From an uncultured Collinsella sp. (GTDB lineage Bacteria; Actinomycetota; Coriobacteriia; Coriobacteriales; Coriobacteriaceae), in contig UQHR01000021.1 in the NCBI GenBank assembly GCA_900540905.1, forward strand, positions 1-39,920: a stretch of DNA of 39,920 nt, read 5' to 3'. Under the pieces are notes generated by a model, which searched no databases, was not told the origin of the DNA, and saw only the letters and a program-made list of their open reading frames with translations. Of the stretch, positions 1-5,879 are shown piece by piece. How positions within the stretch are numbered: position 1 is the stretch's first letter; every line of letters begins with the position of its first letter. The translations under genes and the position numbers were made by a program.

Positions 1-31
1 GGTTCGAATCCATGCGGTGCTTACGTAAAAG
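1..31. repeat. Right end of a tRNA-associated cassette, cut by the window edge
   Basis: The first bases repeat the right end of the cassette at 504-792: an inverted T-arm core (GGTTCGAATCC), then a GC-rich bridge leading into a tRNA terminator. The same bases recur at 708-738. A further cassette probably lies just left of the window beside the first tRNA-Arg. Confidence 0.6.
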
Positions 32-56
32 AAAAGCCCCCGTTGCCGGAGGCTTT
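27..56 (-). terminator. Terminator of tRNA-Arg copy 1
   Basis: Read on the minus strand, an AAGCCTCCGG / CCGGGGGCTT type hairpin with a short GCAA loop is followed by a T-rich run. It begins about 11 bases after the encoded CCA of the tRNA. Near-identical hairpins follow the other tRNA-Arg copies. Confidence 0.85.
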
Positions 57-66
57 CAATTTCAAA

Positions 67-143
67 TGGTGCGGCGTATAGGATTCGAACCTATGGCGTT
101 CTGATTCGTAGTCAGACCCTCTATCCAGCTGAGGTAACGCCGC
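67..143 (-). tRNA. tRNA-Arg(ACG), copy 1
   Basis: A complete cloverleaf on the minus strand. The acceptor arms GCGGCGT and ACGCCGC pair, the D-arm is CCTC/GAGG, and the anticodon stem TCTGA/TCAGA encloses the loop CTACGAA (anticodon ACG). The T-arm is ATAGG-TTCGAAT-CCTAT. CCA is encoded. ACG is normally deaminated to ICG and reads CGU and CGC, the common Arg codons here. It is the first of three near-identical copies within 800 bases. Confidence 0.96.
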
Positions 144-155
144 AATTTGTTGATT

Positions 156-184
156 ATTATGCATATGGACTGAATAATCGTCAA
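156..184 (-). promoter_or_regulatory. Promoter of tRNA-Arg copy 1
   Basis: On the minus strand TTGACG, 17 bases, then CATAAT, about 12 bases before the tRNA 5' end. Copy 2 has TTGACC-N17-CATAAT in the same place, which supports a sigma-70 type promoter per gene rather than one shared transcript. Confidence 0.75.
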
Positions 185-303
185 GCGTTTTTCAAAAAAA
201 GTTATTGAATTTGATTGAATTTGATTTTTACTCATTTGATGCAGTCGATCGACTCGATACTTTCAAACACGGCGAAAGCAACTCCTCAAGTATGTCGACA
301 TAT
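185..303. other. AT-rich spacer between tRNA-Arg copies 1 and 2
   Basis: This spacer is clearly more AT-rich than its surroundings. It holds a short direct repeat of TTGAATTTGA and no credible coding frame. Apart from the promoter of copy 1 at its left side, I see no recognisable signal in it. Confidence 0.5.
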
Positions 304-331
304 AAGAAAAGCCTCCGTTACCGGAGGCTTT
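304..331 (-). terminator. Terminator of tRNA-Arg copy 2
   Basis: The minus strand gives AAGCCTCCGG-TAA-CGGAGGCTT followed by TTCTTAT. It starts 11 bases after the CCA of the tRNA. This copy has no duplicated tRNA end behind it, so tRNA-Arg 2 appears free of a cassette. Confidence 0.85.
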
Positions 332-341
332 AAAGTTCAGT

Positions 342-418
342 TGGTGCGGCGTATAGGATTCGAACCTATGACGTTCTGATTCGTAGTCAGACCCTCTATC
401 CAGCTGAGGTAACGCCGC
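342..418 (-). tRNA. tRNA-Arg(ACG), copy 2
   Basis: Same cloverleaf as copy 1, with an ACG anticodon in loop CTACGAA, acceptor GCGGCGT/ACGCCGC and encoded CCA. It differs from copy 1 by one base at the variable region/T-arm border (gacg against ggcg on the plus strand). It has its own promoter and terminator and no flanking cassette. Confidence 0.96.
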
Positions 419-430
419 AACGCACGGATT

Positions 431-459
431 ATTATGCACGCGAGCCCCCGATGGGTCAA
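431..459 (-). promoter_or_regulatory. Promoter of tRNA-Arg copy 2
   Basis: On the minus strand TTGACC, 17 bases, then CATAAT, about 12 bases before the tRNA 5' end. It is the same arrangement as for copy 1. Confidence 0.75.
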
Positions 460-540
460 GCGACAATTAGAAAAAATTTTACGGAGTGATAATTAAGTTG
501 TTCGTGCCTCGACCGTGGTTCGAATCCATGCAGTGCCGGC

Positions 541-572
541 GTAAAAGAAAAGCCCCCGTTGCCGGAGGCTTT
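541..572 (-). terminator. Duplicated tRNA-Arg terminator inside the cassette
   Basis: This is the same CCTCCGG / CCGGGGG hairpin with T-run as at 27-56. It now follows the partial tRNA end at 583-602 rather than an intact tRNA. Confidence 0.75.
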
Positions 573-582
573 CAATTTCAAT

Positions 583-602
583 TGGTGCGGCGTATAGGAT
601 TC
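583..602 (-). pseudogene. Partial tRNA-Arg 3' end (attachment-site-like remnant)
   Basis: The plus strand matches the last 20 bases of tRNA-Arg including the CCA complement (TGGTGCGGCGTATAGGATTC), then switches abruptly to cassette sequence in the T-loop. No 5' part of a tRNA follows. It is a duplicated 3' end, not a functional gene. Confidence 0.85.
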
Positions 603-731
603 CGCGCATCCGCTTCGCGGATGCGCACCGGCTTCGCCCGCCTGCCGGCGCGCTCGCCCGCGGGCTAAAAACGCTCCGCGTTTTCTTTACGCCCGCGCCT
701 CGACCGAGGTTCGAATCCATGCGGTGCTTAC

Positions 732-763
732 GTAAAAGAAAAGCCCCCGTTGCCGGAGGCTTC
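732..763 (-). terminator. Terminator of tRNA-Arg copy 3
   Basis: A minus-strand hairpin of the same family as at 27-56, followed by TTTTCTTTTAC, placed about 10 bases after the CCA of tRNA-Arg copy 3. Confidence 0.85.
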
Positions 764-772
764 AAGTTCGAT

Positions 773-849
773 TGGTGCGGCGTATAGGATTCGAACCTAT
801 GACGTTCTGATTCGTAGTCAGACCCTCTATCCAGCTGAGGTAACGCCGC
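773..849 (-). tRNA. tRNA-Arg(ACG), copy 3
   Basis: Cloverleaf identical in sequence to copy 2: acceptor GCGGCGT/ACGCCGC, anticodon ACG, encoded CCA. Its last 20 bases and terminator are duplicated on its downstream side by the cassette at 504-792. Confidence 0.96.
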
Positions 850-861
850 AGCGCAAGACAT

Positions 862-890
862 ATAAAACCACTTTAGCTTATTGGAGTCAA
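862..890 (-). promoter_or_regulatory. Promoter of tRNA-Arg copy 3
   Basis: On the minus strand TTGACT, 17 bases, then TTTTAT (or TTTATA with an 18-base spacer), upstream of the tRNA. The -10 differs from that of copies 1 and 2. Confidence 0.6.
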
Positions 891-926
891 GCACAATTTC
901 AAACTTTTTTTTGGAACGCAGTCTTG

Positions 927-1304
927 TCATGCTGCTCCGCATATACCGCCATTCCCCGTACGATCGATTGGCTTTTCGATCACGTCAAACTTAGCAACAA
1001 GTTCCCTCAGGAGCGATCTCACCCGCTGGGCACAATCATAATCGGCAAACGAGATGCTCAACATGCGAGCAACCTGATTAGATGTCTGGACCCCATAGAA
1101 ATGCTCTAGGGCCACAAGCCCCTCGTGCGCCACAAACGTCTCAACCACATGAGGCGACTCCTCGTAGCACCATTGCGTCAACGGCCCCTCGCTCGTCTGT
1201 CGAACCACCAGGCCACCCATGCCAGACGGCTCACACGTCACAAGCAGGTACTCCCCGCCCTCGTCGCTCTCAAACAAAACCACCCGATCATCAAACAGCT
1301 CCAT
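927..1304 (-). CDS. Small unknown protein, 125 residues
   Basis: I do not recognise a family. The protein is acidic and soluble in appearance, with no signal peptide or membrane segment. An N-terminal half of likely beta strands (FESDEGGEYLLVTCEPSG, then GLVVRQTSEGPLTQWCYEESP) is followed by a helical half around residues 60-115. The ATG at 1304 has an AGAAAGGGG Shine-Dalgarno seven bases ahead. It is a single gene between tRNA-Arg copy 3 and serS, transcribed the same way. A LexA-like palindrome lies about 60 bases upstream (1364-1377). Codon use resembles its neighbours. Confidence 0.7.
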   Translation of the reverse strand: MELFDDRVVLFESDEGGEYLLVTCEPSGMGGLVVRQTSEGPLTQWCYEESPHVVETFVAHEGLVALEHFYGVQTSNQVARMLSISFADYDCAQRVRSLLRELVAKFDVIEKPIDRTGNGGICGAA

Positions 1305-1363
1305 CGCGTCCCCTTTCTCTCGCTCTTATTTAGTAAAAGCATAGCAGGTAGATGGCTGTATAC

Positions 1364-1377
1364 AGAACAGTTGTTCG
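1364..1377 (-). promoter_or_regulatory. Possible LexA-type box
   Basis: The minus strand reads CGAACAACTGTTCT. This matches the Gram-positive SOS box form CGAAC-N4-GTTCG at 9 of 10 arm positions. It lies about 60 bases upstream of the start at 1304. A short palindrome like this can arise by chance, and no clear -35/-10 pair was found beside it. Confidence 0.3.
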
Positions 1378-1423
1378 TGTGTTTTCTATTGAGCTGTCCG
1401 CACAGCATGGTATGGCCGCACAC

Positions 1424-1452
1424 AAAAAGGGCACCCCAAAAAGGAGTGCCCT
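1424..1452 (-). terminator. Terminator of serS
   Basis: The minus strand gives AGGGCACTCC-TTTTT-GGGGTGCCCT followed by TTTTTGTG, starting about 25 bases after the serS stop codon. Confidence 0.85.
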
Positions 1453-1475
1453 AGCAAATCGCTTATGCAGCCAAT

Positions 1476-2759
1476 CTACGCGACCGGCTCGATCTTCTCG
1501 AGGCCGCCCATGTAGGGACGCAGAACCTCGGGGATCGTGATGGTGCCGTCAGCGTTCTGGTAGTTCTCCAGAATGGCTGCCATGGTACGGCCAGCCGGCA
1601 GACCGGAACCGTTGAGGGTGTGCAGATAGCGCGAACCCTTGAAGTTCTCGGGGTCGCGATACTTGATGTTGGCGCGACGGGCCTGGAAGTCACCGCAGTT
1701 GGAGCAGGAGCTGATCTCCTTGTAGGCGTTGTAGCTCGGCAGCCAGACCTCGACGTCGTAGGTCTGACGGGCAGAGAAGCCCAGGTCGCCGGTGCACAGG
1801 CTAATCACGCGATACGGAAGACCCAGCTGCTGCAGCAGGAACTCGGCCTCGGCGGTCATGCTCTCGAGCTCCTCGTCGGACTCCTCCGGCTTGGCAAACT
1901 TGACCATCTCGACCTTGTCGAACTCGTGCTGGCGAATGATGCCGCGGGTATCGCGACCAGCGGAGCCGGCCTCCTCGCGGAAGCAGGGGGTGAAGGCGGT
2001 GTAGCGGCGCGGCAGGGTATCGGCGTCGAGGACCTCACCGGCGTGCAGGTTGGTGAGCACGACCTCGGCGGTGGGGATCAGGAAGTTGTCGCCCGAGACG
2101 TGATAGGCGTCGTCCTCGAACTTGGGCAGCTGGCCCGTGCCGAACATGGTCTGACGCTTGACGACGATGGGCGGCCACCACTCCTTAAAACCACGGCTGG
2201 TGTGCGTATCGAGGAAGAAGTTGATGAGGGCGCGCTCAAGACGGGCGCCGGCGCCACCGAGAACGGTGAAGCGGCTGCCGGAGAGCTTGTTGCCGCGCTC
2301 GAAGTCAAGGATGTCGAGGTCGGTGCCCAGATCCCAGTGCGGCTTAAAGTCGAAGTCGAACTCGCGCGGGGTGCCCCAACGACGGCGCTCGATGTTCTCG
2401 TCCTCGTCCTTGCCGTACGGCGTGGCCTCGCAAGGAATGTTGGGCAGGTGAGCCATGAAGTCGTACTGCTCCTGCTCGAGGGCGGTGCGGCGCTCGGCCA
2501 GACCGTCAATCTTCTCGTTGACGGCGCGCACGGCCTCCTTGGCGGCCTCGGCCTCGTCCTTCTTGCCCTCCTTCATCAGGGCGCCGATCTTCTTGGACTC
2601 GGCATTGCGCGTGGCTTGAAGTTCCTCAACCTCGGTGATGACGGCACGACGCTCGTCGTCGAGCTCAAAGAACTTCTCGCGATCCCAAGACGTCTGGCGG
2701 TTAGCCATGGCGACATCGATGGCATCGGGGTTCTCGCGAACAAACTTGATATCAAGCAT
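1476..2759 (-). CDS. serS: Serine--tRNA ligase, SerRS
   Basis: Charges tRNA-Ser with serine in the cytoplasm. The 427-residue length fits bacterial SerRS. The N-terminal MLDIKFVRENPD start is typical, and residues about 30-100 form the two-helix coiled-coil arm that grips the long variable arm of tRNA-Ser. The class II core follows, with motif 2 near FTPCFREEAGSAGRDTRG and motif 3 near the C-terminus (LNGSGLPAGRTMAAILENYQ). The start at 2759 was chosen over the longer frame because GGAGG lies six bases upstream and the family begins at MLD. It is a single-gene unit with its own terminator, and divergent from the 57-residue gene at 2871. No T-box was seen upstream. Confidence 0.97.
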   Translation of the reverse strand: MLDIKFVRENPDAIDVAMANRQTSWDREKFFELDDERRAVITEVEELQATRNAESKKIGALMKEGKKDEAEAAKEAVRAVNEKIDGLAERRTALEQEQYDFMAHLPNIPCEATPYGKDEDENIERRRWGTPREFDFDFKPHWDLGTDLDILDFERGNKLSGSRFTVLGGAGARLERALINFFLDTHTSRGFKEWWPPIVVKRQTMFGTGQLPKFEDDAYHVSGDNFLIPTAEVVLTNLHAGEVLDADTLPRRYTAFTPCFREEAGSAGRDTRGIIRQHEFDKVEMVKFAKPEESDEELESMTAEAEFLLQQLGLPYRVISLCTGDLGFSARQTYDVEVWLPSYNAYKEISSCSNCGDFQARRANIKYRDPENFKGSRYLHTLNGSGLPAGRTMAAILENYQNADGTITIPEVLRPYMGGLEKIEPVA

Positions 2760-2870
2760 TAGATCCTCCGGCGATATACATTCCATTTAGGTTGCAACCT
2801 TGTACATGTATGGGCAAGTATATACTTATGAGCGTTTACGACCCAACTCAACTACGCAAGAAGGCACCCA

Positions 2871-3044
2871 ATGGACGCAGTTTTTTCCTTTTTGTTTGGC
2901 ACCCGCACCGGTTTTGCCATCCTTTTCGCCGGCGGCATCCTGCTGTTTGCGATTCTTGCCTTTGTAATGGAGAAGCGCACCCATAAGATGTATGTCGACC
3001 GCGGCCCCAAATCCGAGGACGAAGAAGACAGCTTCTGGGACTAA
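2871..3044 (+). CDS. Small single-pass membrane protein, 57 residues
   Basis: The frame starts at ATG 2871 behind an AAGAAGG site and ends TAA at 3044. It has a short N-terminus (MDAVFSFLFGTRTG), one hydrophobic helix at about residues 13-33, a basic stretch (EKRTHKMYVDR), and an acidic tail ending in SFWD. By the positive-inside rule the basic and acidic tail should lie in the cytoplasm. It is unrecognised as a family. A competing frame from ATG 2828 covers the same DNA, but its product lacks such ordered layout. The stop is followed almost at once by an inverted repeat and a strong terminator at 3096. It stands alone on the plus strand, divergent from serS. Confidence 0.65.
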   Translation: MDAVFSFLFGTRTGFAILFAGGILLFAILAFVMEKRTHKMYVDRGPKSEDEEDSFWD

Positions 3045-3205
3045 CCTGCCAAAAAGGGACAGGTTTATTTTGGTCGGTTTTATCTGGGCAAACGCAAGTG
3101 CCCCGCAACTGGAATTGAGCCAGTTGCGGGGCACTTTTCGCTAAAAGGACAAAACCGCAGGAAAAACCTGCCAAAATAAACTGTCCCTTTTTTGGTCGGT
3201 TTTAC
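3045..3205. repeat. Inverted-repeat unit flanking a strong hairpin
   Basis: Two arms, 3049-3082 and 3171-3204, begin CCAAAA and end TTTTGGTCGGTTTTA, while their middle parts (AAGGGACAGGTTTATTT against AATAAACTGTCCCTTTT) are reverse complements. Between them sits a 17-bp hairpin (3096-3136). The right arm contributes the stop codon of proC. It looks like a small non-coding repeat of the MITE or REP type. Other copies would have to be sought in the genome. Confidence 0.6.
3096..3140. terminator. Bidirectional terminator between the 57-residue gene and proC
   Basis: A perfect 17-bp stem (AAGTGCCCCGCAACTGG, seven-base loop, complement) with TTTT after it on the plus strand and a T-poor flank (TTGCG) on the minus strand. 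It lies between two convergent genes and can serve both, better for the plus strand. Confidence 0.8.
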
Positions 3206-3972
3206 TGGAGGGTTGCGTCGATTGCCTTGACCAGGGCGCTGCGCATGCCGGCGTCCTCGAGCGCAACGACGCCCTTGATGGTGGCACCACCGGGCGAGCA
3301 TACGGCATCCTTCATCGCCGCAGGATGCTGGCCAGTTGCAAGCTGCAGCTTTGCCGTACCCAGCACCATCTGGCTCACAATGCGATAAGCATCCGCACGC
3401 GGGATACCGTGCTTGACCGCCGCATCGCCCAGGGCCTCGATTGCCATGGCGACAAACGCCGGAGCGCAACCACCCACCGTGCCGCCCACAAACAGCAGGC
3501 TTGTGTCGAGCTCGACGACAGCGCCAAGCTTACCGAGCAGGTCGAGCACCACAGCACGCTGCTCGTCGTTAAGCGTCGAAGCCTTGTCGCAGGCGATGAC
3601 GCCCTCGCCCACCGAAACCGGCGTGTTGGGCACCGTCGAGATATGCGCGACGCCCGGCAGGACCTGCTCCCACTTGGCACTGTCCCAGGTCCAGGCAACC
3701 GACAGAACGACCTTTTTGGCAAGAGCATCCTTGAGCGGGGCGAATACCTTCTCGATCATGTACGGTTTGACCGCAGCGACCACGATATCGGATGCGGCGA
3801 CAACCTCGGCGGCATCGTGGCAGGCGACCATGCCGCGCGCCTCGCAGCGCTCAACCAGTGCGTCGTAGCGACCCGCGCAGGCGCACATGTCGCTCGCAGC
3901 TACACCGGCAGCGATCCAGCCATCGGCCATAGCGCTCGCCATATTGCCAAAACCGACAAATCCAATCTTCAT
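3202..3972 (-). CDS. proC: Pyrroline-5-carboxylate reductase
   Basis: Last step of proline synthesis: reduces pyrroline-5-carboxylate to proline with NAD(P)H. The protein has 256 residues. The N-terminal Rossmann motif MKIGFVGFGNMASAM is typical, as is the C-terminal all-alpha dimer domain with VGGCAPAFVAMAIEALGDAAV (about 165-190) and the substrate-binding CSPGGATIKGV near the end. The ATG at 3972 was chosen for its GGA site and for the family start; the upstream MCLKGLCD extension is not typical. A 73-base gap separates it from rlmH. The stop codon is formed by the right arm of the repeat at 3045-3205, so the repeat may have reshaped the last codons. Confidence 0.95.
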   Translation of the reverse strand: MKIGFVGFGNMASAMADGWIAAGVAASDMCACAGRYDALVERCEARGMVACHDAAEVVAASDIVVAAVKPYMIEKVFAPLKDALAKKVVLSVAWTWDSAKWEQVLPGVAHISTVPNTPVSVGEGVIACDKASTLNDEQRAVVLDLLGKLGAVVELDTSLLFVGGTVGGCAPAFVAMAIEALGDAAVKHGIPRADAYRIVSQMVLGTAKLQLATGQHPAAMKDAVCSPGGATIKGVVALEDAGMRSALVKAIDATLQ

Positions 3973-4045
3973 ATCGCATAGTCCTTTCAGACACATTCCT
4001 CAAAACGAAAGGTATTGTCCCACGCCATTGTTTCGTATTGCCGAC

Positions 4046-4516
4046 CTATTTGTGATACGGCTCGCCACGGCTGATCTTGCAGGCGCGGTAGATCTGCTCC
4101 AGCAGCACCACGCGCGCCAAGTTATGCGGCAAGGTAATACGTCCAAAGCTGAGCATCTCGTCGGCTCGTGCGCGCACGTCATCGCTCACGCCGTCCGAAC
4201 CGCCGATTACAAAGGCAATGTCGCTGCTGCCTCGCAGCATAAGATCGTCGAGCCTCGCCGAGAGCTCCTCGCTCGAGCGCTCCTTGCCCTCAATGGCCAG
4301 CAAGATCACATGCGCTCGAGACGGCAAGGCGGCAAGAATCGCCGCCCCCTCCTTGTCACGCGCAGCATCCACACCGCCCGCCTTGGCCGGGTCGATATCG
4401 GCCACCTCGCGGATATCCACCTTGGCATAGGCACCCAGACGCTTGGTGTACTCAGCGCACGCGTCCTTCCAAAAGCGCTCCTTGAGCTTACCAACACAAA
4501 CGACGGTGTATTTCAC
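4046..4516 (-). CDS. rlmH: 23S rRNA pseudouridine-1915 N3-methyltransferase
   Basis: SPOUT-fold enzyme that methylates pseudouridine 1915 in helix 69 of 23S rRNA, acting on assembled 70S ribosomes as a homodimer. It has 156 residues, the usual length. The knotted cofactor site shows as FVIGGSDGVSDDV (about 102-114) and the typical ending is LEQIYRACKISRGEPYHK. The start is GTG at 4516 with AGGAG nine bases upstream. It follows the SPFH gene by six bases, so the two are probably co-transcribed. Confidence 0.96.
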   Translation of the reverse strand: MKYTVVCVGKLKERFWKDACAEYTKRLGAYAKVDIREVADIDPAKAGGVDAARDKEGAAILAALPSRAHVILLAIEGKERSSEELSARLDDLMLRGSSDIAFVIGGSDGVSDDVRARADEMLSFGRITLPHNLARVVLLEQIYRACKISRGEPYHK

Positions 4517-4522
4517 GCGCGC

Positions 4523-5461
4523 CTACTCCTTCGAATCGTTTTGAACTTTGCCGGCAGCCAGCATCTGCTCGAACATCGAGGCCGACTGCGAGAAGTCGCT
4601 CGGCAACACGACCGTCGAGTTTTTGCCCGTACGTGCGAACTCCGTCATCATCTCGGTCCACTGCGTAAACATGAACAGCTGGTTGGCCTCATCGTTGCCA
4701 ACACCCGTCTCCTGGATAATCTCGAGCGAGTCCTTGATGCCCAGCGCGATCGCCTTGCGCTGGTTGGCGATGCCCTCGCCCGCCTTTTCCATAGCCTCAG
4801 CCTCGGCGGTCGCCTCGGTGACGCGCTTGATGCGGTCTGCCTCGGCGAGCTCCTGCGCGGCAGCGCGCTTGCGCTGGGCGGCGTTGATGTCGTTCATGGA
4901 GTTCTCAACCTCGGTCGGCAGTGCGATCTTGGTGATGAGCGTCGACACGAGGGTGAAGCCGTAGGCGGCCATCTGCTCGGAAACGGTAGCGTTGACATCC
5001 TTGGCGATGTCATCCTTCTTGGCAAAGACCTCATCGAGTGTGTAGACGGGGATGGAGGAGCGCAGGGCGTCGGTGATGAAGTCGCGCATCTGGTCGACGG
5101 GCTCCTGCAGCATATAGTAGCTCTTGTAGATGCCCGAATCTGCCGGGCCGGCGCCCATGTCGTAGCTCACGTGGTACTGAGCGGAGACCTCAAGGCCAAT
5201 GGTCACGTTGTCCTGGGTCTTAACGTCGATGCCAAAACCATTTTTCATGGTACGCAGACTCACCGTGGCGGCCTTGCGGTCAATCACGGGCACCTTCACG
5301 TGGAAGCCCGCGTTGACGATACGATTGAACTTACCCAAGCGCTCGATGATCACAGCGTGCTGCTGCTCAACGACGTAGCAGGCGTTGGGGAGCAGCAACA
5401 ACAGGATGATGATGGGAATCAAAAGGCTGGTAAGGGCGGCGATGATACCGGAAAACAGCAT
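4523..5461 (-). CDS. SPFH/band-7 membrane protein (stomatin-like)
   Basis: A membrane scaffold of the stomatin/prohibitin/flotillin superfamily. The 312 residues start with one hydrophobic helix (residues about 4-25, rich in Ile and Leu). The SPFH domain follows from VVEQQHAVIIERLGKFNRI to about 210, then an alanine- and glutamate-rich coiled coil (RAAAQELAEADRIKRVTEATAEAEAMEKAGEG is the family hallmark). ATG 5461 has AGAGGAGAG just upstream and is preferred to a start seven codons earlier. No NfeD partner gene is adjacent. It shares an operon with rlmH. It probably helps organise membrane microdomains or protease activity; the exact role is not shown by the sequence. Confidence 0.88.
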   Translation of the reverse strand: MLFSGIIAALTSLLIPIIILLLLLPNACYVVEQQHAVIIERLGKFNRIVNAGFHVKVPVIDRKAATVSLRTMKNGFGIDVKTQDNVTIGLEVSAQYHVSYDMGAGPADSGIYKSYYMLQEPVDQMRDFITDALRSSIPVYTLDEVFAKKDDIAKDVNATVSEQMAAYGFTLVSTLITKIALPTEVENSMNDINAAQRKRAAAQELAEADRIKRVTEATAEAEAMEKAGEGIANQRKAIALGIKDSLEIIQETGVGNDEANQLFMFTQWTEMMTEFARTGKNSTVVLPSDFSQSASMFEQMLAAGKVQNDSKE

Positions 5462-5522
5462 GGTCTCTCCTCTGATAGGCACACGTTGGCATTAGGATAC
5501 CCGTCCAAGGAGATCGTGCACA

Positions 5523-5555
5523 ACAAAAAAGCTCCCATTGCTGGGAGCTCTTTCA
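5523..5555 (-). terminator. Duplicated tRNA-Leu terminator
   Basis: AGAGCTCCCAGCAATGGGAGCT on the minus strand followed by TTTTTTGTTG. It follows the partial tRNA end at 5561-5578 and is the outer copy of the pair. Confidence 0.8.
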
Positions 5556-5560
5556 TTTAA

Positions 5561-5578
5561 TGGTGCGGGCGAAAGGAC
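5561..5578 (-). pseudogene. Partial tRNA-Leu 3' end
   Basis: The plus strand TGGTGCGGGCGAAAGGAC equals the CCA-to-T-stem end of tRNA-Leu and then breaks off into cassette sequence. It is a duplicated 3' end, not a gene. Confidence 0.85.
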
Positions 5579-5711
5579 GTCCGCGTATCCGCTTCGCGGA
5601 TCCGCACCGGCATCGGCCGCCTGCCGGCGTCCTCGCCAGCTCGCTAAAAACGCTCCGCGTTTTCTTGACGCTCGCTCCTTCGCAGGTTCAAGTCCCCGCG
5701 ATGGGCACATA

Positions 5712-5744
5712 ACAAAAAAGCTCCCATTGCTGGGAGCTCTTTCA
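5712..5744 (-). terminator. Terminator of tRNA-Leu
   Basis: The inner copy of the GAGCTCCCA-GCAA-TGGGAGCT hairpin with TTTTTTGTT, starting about six bases after the CCA. Confidence 0.88.
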
Positions 5745-5749
5745 TTTAA

Positions 5750-5836
5750 TGGTGCGGGCGAAAGGACTTGAACCTTCATGGGGTTGCCCCCATACGGACC
5801 TGAACCGTACGCGTCTGCCAATTCCGCCACGCCCGC
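5750..5836 (-). tRNA. tRNA-Leu(CAG)
   Basis: An 87-base class II tRNA on the minus strand. Acceptor arms GCGGGCG/CGCCCGC pair, the anticodon stem TACGG/CCGTA encloses TTCAGGT (anticodon CAG, reads CUG), and the long variable arm TGGGGGCAACCCCA marks Leu. The T-arm is AAGGTTCAAGTCCTT, and CCA is encoded. It is the host of a tRNA-end duplication cassette on its downstream side. Confidence 0.97.
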
Positions 5837-5847
5837 GTGCAGGAATT

Positions 5848-5876
5848 AGAATAACGGAGCGCCACCGCGAACGCAA
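5848..5876 (-). promoter_or_regulatory. Promoter of tRNA-Leu
   Basis: On the minus strand TTGCGT, 17 bases, then TATTCT, about 11 bases ahead of the tRNA. It sits between the tatD stop and the tRNA. Confidence 0.7.
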
Positions 5877-5879
5877 GAA

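Larger units (their letters stand above)
504..792. repeat. tRNA-end duplication cassette at tRNA-Arg copy 3
   Basis: Two direct repeats of about 98 bp (504-602 and 695-792) each hold the terminator and the last 20 bases of tRNA-Arg. The tRNA parts are 190 bp apart. Between them is a GC-rich block rich in palindromes: ATCCGC-TTC-GCGGAT near 608, GCCGGC elements, and AAAACGC-TCC-GCGTTTT near 667-683. The block ends with GGTTCGAATCC (708-718), an inverted copy of the T-arm at 787-797. No coding frame is credible. The layout matches the cassettes at tRNA-Leu and tRNA-Phe. Confidence 0.8.
5522..5767. repeat. tRNA-end duplication cassette at tRNA-Leu
   Basis: Two direct repeats of 57 bp, identical by eye (5522-5578 and 5711-5767, period 189), each carry the tRNA-Leu terminator and the last 18 bases of the tRNA. 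Between them lies a GC-rich cassette with ATCCGC-TTC-GCGGAT, GCCTGCCGGC and AAAACGC-TCC-GCGTTTT, closely like the tRNA-Arg cassette. It ends with AGGTTCAAGTCC (5684-5695), the inverted copy of the T-arm of this tRNA-Leu (5764-5775). There is no coding frame of substance. Confidence 0.85.

Noticed and set aside
486..942. Frames across the tRNA-Arg array
   Set aside because: They translate tRNA genes, terminators and cassette DNA; no coding signal.
2760..2870. T-box or riboswitch ahead of serS
   Set aside because: The gap is about 110 bases, with no T-box core or terminator hairpin; only a small GGTTGCAACC palindrome.
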